In this document: positions 54,380 to 62,665 of the stretch, in pieces
Position numbering within the stretch: the stretch's first letter is position 1
Layout of the letters: every line of letters begins with the position of its first letter
Source: an uncultured Flavobacteriales bacterium
Lineage (GTDB): Bacteria > Bacteroidota > Bacteroidia > Flavobacteriales_D > Crocinitomicaceae
Direction of reading: 5' to 3'
Assembly (NCBI GenBank): GCA_937876195.1
Contig: CALEIK010000003.1
Span: forward strand, 1-64,000
DNA: 64,000 nucleotides
Position numbers and translations under genes: made by a program
The notes under the pieces: model-generated
What the model was told of the DNA's origin: nothing
Databases searched by the model: none
The model's input: the letters and a program-made list of their open reading frames with translations, nothing else

Positions 54380-55389
54380 GAGGCTTTATAAAATTGAGTG
54401 AAAAAGATAGATTAAATATCTTTAATCAAACAAGTGAACGCACGGGTTTACCTTCTTCTGCTATTGAAAAAGATTGGTGGGTAACGTTGTCATTAAATAT
54501 TATTTTCTCATTACCTTATGCAAATCAAATAGTTTTTAAAGGTGGAACCTCCCTAAGTAAAGCATGGAATTTAATAGAACGTTTTTCGGAGGATATAGAT
54601 TTAGCTATAGATAGAAATCATCTTGGATTTGAAGGAGAATTAAGTAAAACACAAGTTGCAAAATTACGTAAGGCTTCTTATTCCTTCATTGGGACAAATT
54701 TTTATAAAGATATTCAGACTGAGCTTATTAAATTAGGTGTTCAGAATTACGAATTAGTTGTTCAAGAAACAAAAAATACAGACACTGACCCTTTAATTAT
54801 CGAATTGCGTTATCAATCTTTAACAGAGGAATCAGAATATTTAAGACCAAGAGTTTTAATAGAAGTTGGTGCAAGGTCTTTAATGGAACCTGTTGATAAT
54901 AAGGCAATCATGTCGATCGCATCTAGTGAATTTAAAGAGCTATCGTTTGCTGAAAAAGAAATTACAATTCCTGTGGTATCTCCTAAACGAACGTTCCTTG
55001 AAAAAATATTTTTGTTACACGAAGAATTTCAAAAGGACATTCGGTTGATTCGTGTGGAAAGAATGAGCCGGCATTTATATGATTTAGAAAGATTAATGGA
55101 TACTGTTCACGGTCTAGAAGCTTTGAAGGATGGAGAACTGTATAATACAATTGTAGAACACCGAAAGAATTTTAATGTATTAAGAGGAATCGATTATGCG
55201 AACCATTCTCCAAAATCAATTAAGATTACGCCTCCCGAAGAAACAATGAAAGATTGGCAAAAGGATTACAAAACCATGCAAGAAAGTATGATTTATGGTG
55301 ATACAATTAGTTTTGACAAACTAATGCAGAGAATTTCTGAATTGAACGCGAGAATAAAAACAGTTTCAGTCATAATGAAAAAGAAATAG
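54376..55389 (+). CDS. AbiEii/AbiGii-like nucleotidyltransferase toxin
   Basis: A 337-residue toxin. The DNA polymerase beta-like nucleotidyltransferase core shows GGTSLSK at 56-62 and SEDIDLAI at 71-78 (the catalytic Asp pair), then a helical C-terminal region with RMSRHLYDLERLMD. AbiEii toxins use NTPs to modify tRNA or related targets and stall growth during phage infection. It is translationally coupled to its antitoxin. The region is AT-rich and accessory in character. Confidence 0.9.
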   Translation: MRGFIKLSEKDRLNIFNQTSERTGLPSSAIEKDWWVTLSLNIIFSLPYANQIVFKGGTSLSKAWNLIERFSEDIDLAIDRNHLGFEGELSKTQVAKLRKASYSFIGTNFYKDIQTELIKLGVQNYELVVQETKNTDTDPLIIELRYQSLTEESEYLRPRVLIEVGARSLMEPVDNKAIMSIASSEFKELSFAEKEITIPVVSPKRTFLEKIFLLHEEFQKDIRLIRVERMSRHLYDLERLMDTVHGLEALKDGELYNTIVEHRKNFNVLRGIDYANHSPKSIKITPPEETMKDWQKDYKTMQESMIYGDTISFDKLMQRISELNARIKTVSVIMKKK

Positions 55390-55501
55390 AGAGGAGTTAG
55401 GTGTCTGAAGAACAAATGAGTACAAATACTCACTATCGTTTCGGTAGGATTTGATTAATGAGATTTTTCTTACATTGGGAGACGAAAATAGATAATGGGA
55501 A

Positions 55502-55538
55502 TAAACCATATATGTGGTTTAGCCAATTGTTGTAGCAC
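55502..55538. repeat. left boundary of the Cas2-like cassette
   Basis: Reading outward on the minus strand: GTGCTACAACAAT (55538-55526), then 4 bases, then a hairpin TAAACCA-CATATA-TGGTTTA (55521-55502). The same 13-mer plus hairpin layout is mirrored at 56266-56316. Confidence 0.6.
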
Positions 55539-55563
55539 ATTGATAAAATTGAAAAAAAGATAA

Positions 55564-55836
55564 ATGACAACATACATAGTCACATTTGACATAAAGGACA
55601 AGTCAAGGCTTAACAAGATTAAAAATCATTTGCGTGAAGAGAAGTCCGGAATCTGCCCTATTCATGAAAACGCATATGCAATTCGAGACACTAAAAGTGC
55701 ATCTGAAATAGTAGATGAATTAGCCGCATTTATGACAAATGGGGATAGAGTTTTTGTTATACGCACTGGAACAGCCGCAGCCTGGAGAAACTCATATGGG
55801 GAAGAAAATACAAACTGGTTAAAAAAGTACCTATGA
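55564..55836 (+). CDS. Cas2-like (SinR family) small protein
   Basis: A 90-residue protein with a ferredoxin-like Cas2/VapD-type fold signature: TTYIVTFDIKDKSRLNKIKN at the N-terminus (first strand with Asp), then AYAIRDTKSASEIVDEL and VFVIRTGTAAAWRN. Stand-alone Cas2-like proteins are annotated SinR family in many bacteria. No CRISPR array or other cas genes lie nearby, so it is not part of CRISPR adaptation. It is coupled by a 4-nt overlap to a two-TM protein. Confidence 0.78.
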   Translation: MTTYIVTFDIKDKSRLNKIKNHLREEKSGICPIHENAYAIRDTKSASEIVDELAAFMTNGDRVFVIRTGTAAAWRNSYGEENTNWLKKYL

Positions 55837-56261
55837 GCACACAGAAAAATACTCAAGAAAAAACTCTGCGTGTAAGAAGAGGTAGAGTTGACTCAGTTGA
55901 CTTGTTTGAGGTTAAAGAGAATGAATTAGAAATTCTCGAAAATGGTGAGCCAACAGGAATTTATTTAAACTTTTCGGTCTTCCTTTTGTCAACTGCACTT
56001 TCATGTATTCTTGCTCTAACAACAGCAACGTTTTCTTCAACAAGATCAGAAAACGTCTTTTTGTTTCTTTCAATTATTGGCGTGATCGGAGGACTTTTTC
56101 TTCTAATACTGTGGTGGCGAGGTAGAAAATCAATTAAATTAGTTATTGGAACGATAAAAAATAGAATTCAAATTGAATATGTGCAAGAAGATAATTCAGA
56201 AGCTGTAGATACGGAAGAAGTGTCAGAAGAGGAGGATTTGACCAGACCCAAAACTGATTAA
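55833..56261 (+). CDS. two-TM protein paired with the Cas2-like gene
   Basis: A 142-residue protein. A basic N-terminal segment (LRVRRGRVDSVDLFEV) is followed by two TM helices (about 44-68 and 76-96) with a short loop, then an acidic cytoplasmic tail (DNSEAVDTEEVSEEEDL). I recognise no family. Its 4-nt overlap with the Cas2-like gene and the shared mirrored flanks imply one functional unit; a sensor plus membrane effector is a possibility, without direct evidence. Confidence 0.7.
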   Translation: MSTQKNTQEKTLRVRRGRVDSVDLFEVKENELEILENGEPTGIYLNFSVFLLSTALSCILALTTATFSSTRSENVFLFLSIIGVIGGLFLLILWWRGRKSIKLVIGTIKNRIQIEYVQEDNSEAVDTEEVSEEEDLTRPKTD

Positions 56262-56265
56262 AAAC

Positions 56266-56316
56266 GTGCTACAACAATGTGTATAGTGCATACCCTGAGG
56301 GATACGCACCATACAC
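56266..56316. repeat. right boundary of the Cas2-like cassette
   Basis: GTGCTACAACAAT (56266-56278) is followed at once by an imperfect hairpin: GTGTAT-A-GTGC (56279-56289) pairs with GCAC-C-ATACAC (56306-56316), with inner TA/TA and CCC/GGG pairs and a TGA loop. It mirrors the left boundary at 55502-55538. Confidence 0.6.
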
Positions 56317-56340
56317 TAACAATCACCACAAAAAAATAGC

Positions 56341-56934
56341 ATGACTTACCATCCCTTCATTAAACCCCTCACCATTTCCATCGTTCTTGGATGCTTGTTG
56401 TATTCGTGCAACGATGGTACAAGGGGAGAGGAGCCTATGGAATCGAAGACTGACCTCTTTGATGAAAGTTTTGGAGACCTTATGGAAGCGGATAAAGATT
56501 CGGTGCCGACATTTGAATTTCCTGCAGTGGAAATGAAAAAAATCAAAGCACTAAAGAAAGCTGGCGATTACGGGTATTCTGAATTGTTTTATTATATCTC
56601 CGCCAATTTCAAATCGCTGCACGACTACAATGAACAAGGAGCAACGGAAGATTTTGAAATCTTTGGTCACAGTTTTGAAGGTGATGTTCACTATGAAACG
56701 GCGATACACCGAAATGAACCGCGTCATTTTGTGGAGACCTTTACATTCCCCAGCATGGAAATGGAAGATGTAAAAAACATCCTATTACAGATCTTTCCCG
56801 ATGTTCAGTTTGATTGTGAAGAGAAAACAAAGTATTGCACACATACTTTATATGGAGCGCTTGAAGCAAGAACGGTGTTCTTTCAGAATCTCGGTGAAAC
56901 AACAAAAATTGGCATATCGTACAGAAATATATAG
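56341..56934 (+). CDS. hypothetical lipoprotein
   Basis: A 197-residue protein with lipobox LLYSC (Cys about 23). An acidic linker is followed by a mixed domain (FPAVEMKKIKALKKAGDYGY, EDFEIFGHSFEGDVHYETAI, PSMEMEDVKNILLQIFP). I do not recognise the family. It lies directly after the cassette boundary, and its codon use resembles the core genes, so it probably predates the insertion. Confidence 0.7.
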   Translation: MTYHPFIKPLTISIVLGCLLYSCNDGTRGEEPMESKTDLFDESFGDLMEADKDSVPTFEFPAVEMKKIKALKKAGDYGYSELFYYISANFKSLHDYNEQGATEDFEIFGHSFEGDVHYETAIHRNEPRHFVETFTFPSMEMEDVKNILLQIFPDVQFDCEEKTKYCTHTLYGALEARTVFFQNLGETTKIGISYRNI

Positions 56935-56946
56935 GTGGGGGATAAA

Positions 56947-57495
56947 TTAAAACCCCTCCATCAACTCCTCCTGAATCGAAACACACTTATCCTTACTGTA
57001 CCACGTTTGAATCCGCTTGTGTTTTTCTAGAATGGGCAAATCTTCCTTCATAAAATCGAGCATAATTTGCTGGCAGGCTGCTGGACGTGGACCCCAGTTG
57101 AAAAGATCTTCACCTTTCTCGTTTCGAACGATAAGTTTAGGAATAGATTTACTCCCGTTCGTCAGGTAATCGTCAATCATATCCTTTCCGTTGTCGCGCA
57201 ATTCGATGTTAAAATCAATGAGCGGATTCTTTTCACTCAATAGCGCAAGGACAGGAACGCTGTGCGCAGCATCTCCACACCAAGGTTCAGAAATGACAAT
57301 CCACTGTTGAGGTGTTTGAATGGCTTCAATTTTTTTAACCAATGCCTCATTTAAAATATCAGCTTTCAACCAACGGTTTGTCCGCGAAAGGTTCATTTTT
57401 ACATAATTGAGGTATTCAGGATCATCGTAAGGATGTTCGGTGTGGTTTCCTTCAAGAATGGCATCAAAAAGCGCCAAGTATTCGTTCCAGGTCAT
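56947..57495 (-). CDS. thioredoxin-family protein, single-cysteine active site
   Basis: A 182-residue protein of the thioredoxin fold. The active-site region is VISEPWCGDAAHSVPVLALL: the first Cys is kept but the second is replaced (WCGDA), so a dithiol redox cycle is impossible. The cis-Pro equivalent lies in SKSIPKLIV. It may act as a chaperone-like or monothiol protein. It lies downstream of the E1 dehydrogenase gene on the same strand, with a 69-bp gap. Confidence 0.82.
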   Translation of the reverse strand: MTWNEYLALFDAILEGNHTEHPYDDPEYLNYVKMNLSRTNRWLKADILNEALVKKIEAIQTPQQWIVISEPWCGDAAHSVPVLALLSEKNPLIDFNIELRDNGKDMIDDYLTNGSKSIPKLIVRNEKGEDLFNWGPRPAACQQIMLDFMKEDLPILEKHKRIQTWYSKDKCVSIQEELMEGF

Positions 57496-57564
57496 GTTGA
57501 AATTATTTACAATGAGACGAAGCTATGGCTGTGTCATTACGAGATAGCGACAAACAACCTTCGA

Positions 57565-60018
57565 CTAATAAATCGACGGGTAATTGCTTGGATCTGCTTC
57601 GTGCATAATGCCGTACGCCTTTTCGACAATGTCTTCAATGTTTGGCTTCGAAAAGTAATCGCCATCAGAACCATACGCAGGTCGGTGATCTTTCGAACTC
57701 AACGTTTCCGGAGCAGAATCTAAATGGTAGTATCCTTTTTGTTCGACTAAGATTTTATCGAGCATAAACGCCGTCGCACCGCTGCTTACATCTTCATCGA
57801 TAATCAACAAACGATTTGTTTTTTCGAGTGAATCTGCAATTGTATGATTGATATCAAATGGCAACAAGGTCTGCACATCGATCAATTCAACTGAGATTCC
57901 TAACTCCAATAATTGTTGAGCGGCAACTTCACATAAATTGAACGTTGAACCGTAGGAAACGAGTGTAAGATCCGTTCCTTCCTTCACAATTTCTGGAATT
58001 CCAAGCGGTTCTCTGAACTCGCCAATGTTCGTCGGCATGCGCTCTTTTGTTCTGTAGCCGTTCAATGGTTCAATGACCAATGCCGGTTCTTCTGCAGCCA
58101 TTAGTGTATTGTAGAAACCAGCAGCTTTCGTCATGTTTCTTGGCACGCAAACATGGATTCCACGAATGGAGTTGACAATCATTCCCATCGGAGAACCACT
58201 GTGCCAGATTCCTTCTAAACGGTGACCACGTGTACTAATAATCAACGGTGCTTTTTGTCCACCTTTTGTTCTGTACTGAACTGTTGCTAAATCATCCGAC
58301 ATCACTTGAATCGCATACAGCAAGTAATCCAAATATTGAATTTCAGCGATTGGTCGTAAACCACGCATCGCCATTCCAATTCCTTGTCCGATAATGGTGC
58401 ACTCACGAATTCCTGTATCATGTACGCGTTCCACGCCGTAAATTTCTTGCACACCTTCGAGTGTCTGGTTCACCCCACCGATTTTACCTGCGTCTTCACC
58501 AAAAACGAGCGCTTGAGGATAATCAGCCAATAATTTCACGTAGTTTTCACGTAAAATCAAACGTCCATCTTCCATACGGACTTCATCGTCATATTCCGGA
58601 GCAACTGGTGTTACCTTCAATGCAGAAGTCTCCGTTTCGTCGTACAAATGAGAACTGTAACGCTCACTATTGACTTCAATTTGTTCTTTAATCCACGCTG
58701 AAAGTTGTTGTTTGGAAGCAAGTGTTTCATTTCGTGTGATGCGCAATGCTTTTCTTGCTGCGCTTAAAATATCTTTTCGAATCGGATCCATTGCTTTCTC
58801 CAATTCTTCTGCGATTTTTTTGATGAATGCACCATTTGAACTTTCGTTCGCCAGTGCATGAATCAGTTCAACCGATTTTGCATGATCAGCTTTTAAATCA
58901 TTCAAAAATGCAGCCCATGCAGCGTTTTTCTGCTCACGCACTGATGTCTTTGATGCTTTTTCTATTTCTTCTAACTCAGCTTCAGTTGCAATGGTTAAAC
59001 CTTCAGCGTCAAAGCTTAAAATCCATTCCTTAAATTTCGCAATACAGTCGAATTCAACCTCCCACTTCAAGCGTTCTTCGTCTTTGTAACGCTCATGAGA
59101 ACCACTTGTCGAGTGACCTTGTGGTTGGTTCACCTCTTTGACGTGTACCAAAACAGGTATATGCTCTTCACGTGCCAATTTCACTGCCTTTTCGTAGGTT
59201 TCACACAAGTGTGCATAATCCCAACCTTTGGTAATGAAAATCTCATACCCTGGTTTATCTTTCGTGCGCTGCATTCCTGCCAACGCTTCTGAAATACTAT
59301 CTTTTGTCGTCTGGTGTTCACGTGGTACAGAAATTCCGTAACCATCGTCCCAAACAGACATTACCATTGGAACTTGCAATACGCCAGCAGCGTTAATGGT
59401 TTCCCAGAATGGTCCTTCCGAAGTGGAAGCATCACCAATGGTACCAAAAGCTACTTCATTTCCACCGTTCGTAAATTTTTTGAATTCCTTTAATTTAGCA
59501 AGCTCAGGATTTTGACGGTACACTTTGGACGCATTTGCCAATCCTAATAGACGAGGCATTTGTCCCGCAGTTGGAGAAATATCGGCAGAACTGTTTTTTT
59601 GTTCCATCAAATTTTTCCACTCACCCTTCTCATCCAAATTTCGTGTAGAATAGTGCCCACCCATTTGGCGACCTGCAGACTGTGGCTCTTGAAGAACATC
59701 TGTATGCGCATACAATCCAGCGAAATACTGTTGAACAGTTAATTCGCCAATGGCCATCATAATCGTTTGATCACGGTAGTACCCCGAGCGAAAATCTCCA
59801 TTCTCAAATTGTTTCGCCAATGCTATCTGCGCCAGTTCTTTTCCGTCTCCAAAAATTCCAAATTTGGCCTTACCAGTTAAAACCTCACGTCTTCCAAGCA
59901 AGGATGCTTCTCTGGACAATGTAGCTAGTTTGTAATCTTCCAGCACTTGTGCTTTGAACGATTCAAAATCAACATTTGTTTGGGTTTCTGCGACTGATTC
60001 TTTTGCCATGCTATTCAT
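57565..60018 (-). CDS. fused alpha-beta 2-oxoacid dehydrogenase E1
   Basis: An 817-residue cytoplasmic enzyme, an in-frame fusion of E1 alpha (about 15-340) and E1 beta (about 470-800). The TPP pocket in the alpha half is TIGDASTSEGPFWETINAAG with VWDDGYGISVP; the beta half has LVFGEDAGKIGGVNQTLEGV, HDTGIRECTIIGQGIGMAMR and IIDEDVSSGATA. It decarboxylates a 2-oxoacid (branched-chain or pyruvate type) as part of the lipoyl complex; no E2/E3 genes are nearby. ATG at 60018 or the one 3 codons later are both possible; a near -7 box (TATATTCG) lies 14 bp upstream. Confidence 0.93.
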   Translation of the reverse strand: MNSMAKESVAETQTNVDFESFKAQVLEDYKLATLSREASLLGRREVLTGKAKFGIFGDGKELAQIALAKQFENGDFRSGYYRDQTIMMAIGELTVQQYFAGLYAHTDVLQEPQSAGRQMGGHYSTRNLDEKGEWKNLMEQKNSSADISPTAGQMPRLLGLANASKVYRQNPELAKLKEFKKFTNGGNEVAFGTIGDASTSEGPFWETINAAGVLQVPMVMSVWDDGYGISVPREHQTTKDSISEALAGMQRTKDKPGYEIFITKGWDYAHLCETYEKAVKLAREEHIPVLVHVKEVNQPQGHSTSGSHERYKDEERLKWEVEFDCIAKFKEWILSFDAEGLTIATEAELEEIEKASKTSVREQKNAAWAAFLNDLKADHAKSVELIHALANESSNGAFIKKIAEELEKAMDPIRKDILSAARKALRITRNETLASKQQLSAWIKEQIEVNSERYSSHLYDETETSALKVTPVAPEYDDEVRMEDGRLILRENYVKLLADYPQALVFGEDAGKIGGVNQTLEGVQEIYGVERVHDTGIRECTIIGQGIGMAMRGLRPIAEIQYLDYLLYAIQVMSDDLATVQYRTKGGQKAPLIISTRGHRLEGIWHSGSPMGMIVNSIRGIHVCVPRNMTKAAGFYNTLMAAEEPALVIEPLNGYRTKERMPTNIGEFREPLGIPEIVKEGTDLTLVSYGSTFNLCEVAAQQLLELGISVELIDVQTLLPFDINHTIADSLEKTNRLLIIDEDVSSGATAFMLDKILVEQKGYYHLDSAPETLSSKDHRPAYGSDGDYFSKPNIEDIVEKAYGIMHEADPSNYPSIY

Positions 60019-60103
60019 CTATTTTAGAAGTGCGAATATAGGCAATTTTAGCTCTATTTGAAAGTTATTTCATCGCAAAAATGAGTTGCAAGAATAGTTT
60101 CAC

Positions 60104-60111
60104 TATATTTG
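60104..60111 (+). promoter_or_regulatory. -7 box of the mini membrane protein
   Basis: TATATTTG, a full TAnnTTTG match, ends 5 nt before the ATG at 60117 and 11 nt before the ATG at 60123. Confidence 0.5.
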
Positions 60112-60116
60112 ATATA

Positions 60117-60224
60117 ATGGGAATGAAGGAAACTTACAAGAAGTATGCACCTTATTTTGTAGATGTTTGGCAATACATCGTTATTATAATTGTATTTATT
60201 ATTGCCGCACTATTTTTCCTTTAA
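60117..60224 (+). CDS. 35-residue single-pass membrane protein
   Basis: A short ORF of 35 codons: a charged/aromatic N-terminus (MGMKETYKKYAPYFVDVWQY) and then one continuous TM helix (IVIIIVFIIAALFFL) ending at the stop. An alternative start is the Met at codon 3 (60123), which puts 11 nt between -7 box and ATG as in other short-leader genes here. The positive-inside pattern and the promoter support a real protein. No family is recognised. Confidence 0.55.
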   Translation: MGMKETYKKYAPYFVDVWQYIVIIIVFIIAALFFL

Positions 60225-60263
60225 TTTTCGTTACCAATTATTTATCTACATTAAAAACTAGTT

Positions 60264-62603
60264 ATGAAATTTCTCCTTTGCCTTATCCTTGCTACTTTCT
60301 CTTTGAATGTTACAGCGCAATTGAACATGGATTCAATCAGTCACGTCAATTATTTCACATTGCACACCACCATGATCAATGATGTTTGGGGCTATGAGGA
60401 TGAAATGGGCAATGAATACGCCTTGGTTGGAACAGAAAATGGAACAAGTGTTGTCGATATTTCAACTCCTACAAATCCTGTAGAGGTTTTTTGGGAGCCA
60501 GGAATGAATTCTGTGTGGCGCGATCTAAAAACGTATGGTGATTATGCGTATGTAACAACAGAAGCAGAGAATGGATTATTGATCATTGATTTATCTCCTT
60601 TGCCAGGTTCAACAGCATTAACAACGACGTATTATACGGGTCCTTTAGGTGATGAATGGGAGTCAGCACACAATATTTACATCGATGAGTTCGGTTACGC
60701 CTACATCTTTGGAGCAAACAGAGACAATGGAGGCGTAATCATTTTGGATGTCGCAACAGATCCCTTGAACCCAATTGAAGTAGGTACATACGATACGTGG
60801 TATGCGCATGATGGCTTTGTACAAAACAATATCATGTACCTTGCCCATATTTCTGACGGTTTTATAAGCATTGTTGACATCGCAGACAAAGGAAATCCTG
60901 TACTTTTAGGGACAAAGGCTACACCTTCAACATTAAGTCACAATATCTGGGTAACAGCCGACGGTCAGTATGCCTTTACAACGGATGAGGTTTCAGGGGC
61001 ATATCTTGGCGCATACGATGTTTCAGATCCATCCGATATCATTGAAGTGGATAGAATTCAAAGTTCACCAGGAGCAGGAGTTATTCCTCACAACACGCAC
61101 GTGATAGGTGATCATATTGTAACGAGCTATTATTCAGATGGAGTAGTGGTTCACGACGTGACTTACCCATACAATATGATCGAAGTGGCAAATTATGACA
61201 CGTACCCGTTACAAACGACAGACTATGACGGTTGTTGGGGAGCATATCCTTTTTTTACTTCTGGAATCGTATTGGCGACAGATCGTTCGGAAGGATTATT
61301 TATTTTGAATCCAACGTACATTCAAGCGGCGTACTTGGAAGGGACAGTAACAAATTCAGTGACGACAAACCCCTTGGATCAAGTGCAAATAGAAATTGTC
61401 GGTGGAAATCAGCTCGGAGGCACAAACAATACCGGCTTTTACGCTACGGGAACTGTTGATGGTGGAACATACGATGTGACGTATTCCAAAACAGGGTACT
61501 TTCCTCAAACTGTTTCTCTGGTGCTGACCAATGGTATTATTACCACTCAAGATATCCAGTTGGTTCCTATTTCACCGTATAATTTGGATATTATCGTTGT
61601 GGAAGAAGGTACTGGAACTCCAATCGCTAATGCAGATATTCGATTACAATATCCATTAATGATGCACGAAGGTGTTACAAATGGTATTGGTGAAGAGAGT
61701 TTGACCTTGTATTACGAGGACACTTATAATGTTCAAGTAGGTAAATGGGGGTATGTCACCAATTGTTTTGATCAATTCATTGATGATGCCACAGGAAGTA
61801 TCGTTGTGACGTTGACTCCTGGATTGTACGATGATTTTGCATTTGACTTTGGATGGTCGACTTCTGGCACTGCAACCACGGGATTGTGGGAGCGTGGAAT
61901 TCCAGTCGGTACTACTACCGGGTCGGCACCAGATGTTGATGTTACTAGCGATTGCTCAGATTATTCGTATGTAACTGGTAATTCAGATTTGAATTTAAAC
62001 CCGAACTTTGACGACGTAGATCTAGGAACAGCTATTTTAACTTCTCCAGTGATGGATTTGACAGGATATACAGAACCGTATGTGAATTATAGTCGTTGGT
62101 TTTACAATGAATTTGGTCCCGCTGCTATCGATGATACATTGAGAGTTAGTGTTTCAAATGGTACACAAACTGTAGAAATTGACAAAATTGGGAAGGATCC
62201 CGCGACCTTTTATCAATGGGTAGATATGAGCATTCGCTTAAGCGATTACATCACGATTACGAGTACAATGCAGTTTTTCTTCGAGACTTCAGATGAGGAT
62301 CCAAATCCAAACATCACCGAAGCTGGTCTTGATAAATTTTACATTGTAGAAGAAGTAGAATTGGCACTGAACGAGTTGGATGTCGTATATAAAGTATATC
62401 CAAACCCGTTTAACCATAAAATCATTGTGGAGGGAATTCATACCTCTGTGGACTACCGAGTGTTTTCTTCAGAAGGACAGCTGGTGGGTCAAGGAGTACT
62501 TTCAGCACAACAGAATGAGGTGGAAACATCTGCATTCAAATCGGGTATTTATTTCTTGCACCTCAACGAAAAGGTACACAAGGTCATAAAAATGAATGAA
62601 TGA
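60264..62603 (+). CDS. choice-of-anchor B family protein with T9SS tail
   Basis: A 779-residue secreted protein. The signal peptide ends VTAQ (19). Residues about 30-360 form an LVIVD-type beta-propeller (choice-of-anchor B: VVDISTPTNPVEVFW, LIIDLSPLPG, VIILDVATDPLNPIEVGTY). A carboxypeptidase-regulatory-like domain (about 365-520) and a beta-sandwich follow, and the last 80 residues (from YKVYPNPFNHKIIVEG to HKVIKMNE) are a type A T9SS sorting domain. It is likely surface exposed; the ligand is unknown. Confidence 0.9.
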   Translation: MKFLLCLILATFSLNVTAQLNMDSISHVNYFTLHTTMINDVWGYEDEMGNEYALVGTENGTSVVDISTPTNPVEVFWEPGMNSVWRDLKTYGDYAYVTTEAENGLLIIDLSPLPGSTALTTTYYTGPLGDEWESAHNIYIDEFGYAYIFGANRDNGGVIILDVATDPLNPIEVGTYDTWYAHDGFVQNNIMYLAHISDGFISIVDIADKGNPVLLGTKATPSTLSHNIWVTADGQYAFTTDEVSGAYLGAYDVSDPSDIIEVDRIQSSPGAGVIPHNTHVIGDHIVTSYYSDGVVVHDVTYPYNMIEVANYDTYPLQTTDYDGCWGAYPFFTSGIVLATDRSEGLFILNPTYIQAAYLEGTVTNSVTTNPLDQVQIEIVGGNQLGGTNNTGFYATGTVDGGTYDVTYSKTGYFPQTVSLVLTNGIITTQDIQLVPISPYNLDIIVVEEGTGTPIANADIRLQYPLMMHEGVTNGIGEESLTLYYEDTYNVQVGKWGYVTNCFDQFIDDATGSIVVTLTPGLYDDFAFDFGWSTSGTATTGLWERGIPVGTTTGSAPDVDVTSDCSDYSYVTGNSDLNLNPNFDDVDLGTAILTSPVMDLTGYTEPYVNYSRWFYNEFGPAAIDDTLRVSVSNGTQTVEIDKIGKDPATFYQWVDMSIRLSDYITITSTMQFFFETSDEDPNPNITEAGLDKFYIVEEVELALNELDVVYKVYPNPFNHKIIVEGIHTSVDYRVFSSEGQLVGQGVLSAQQNEVETSAFKSGIYFLHLNEKVHKVIKMNE

Positions 62604-62638
62604 CAATCTTGAACCTGTGCTAACTCTGTTGGTTTAAT

Positions 62639-62646
62639 TATATTTG
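62639..62646 (+). promoter_or_regulatory. -7 box of the glycosyltransferase operon
   Basis: TATATTTG, a full TAnnTTTG match, ends 19 nt before the GTG start at 62666. It separates this operon from the T9SS gene upstream. Confidence 0.5.
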
Positions 62647-62665
62647 TTCGTCCAAACAATTTTTA

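Noticed and set aside
55564..55836. CRISPR-Cas locus
   Set aside because: Only a Cas2-like protein is present; there is no repeat-spacer array, Cas1 or effector in the window.
55502..56316. Integron attC sites at the cassette ends
   Set aside because: The hairpins have bulges as attC sites do, but the required RYYYAAC and GTTRRRY core pairs are missing, the elements are inverted rather than direct, and no integrase is present.
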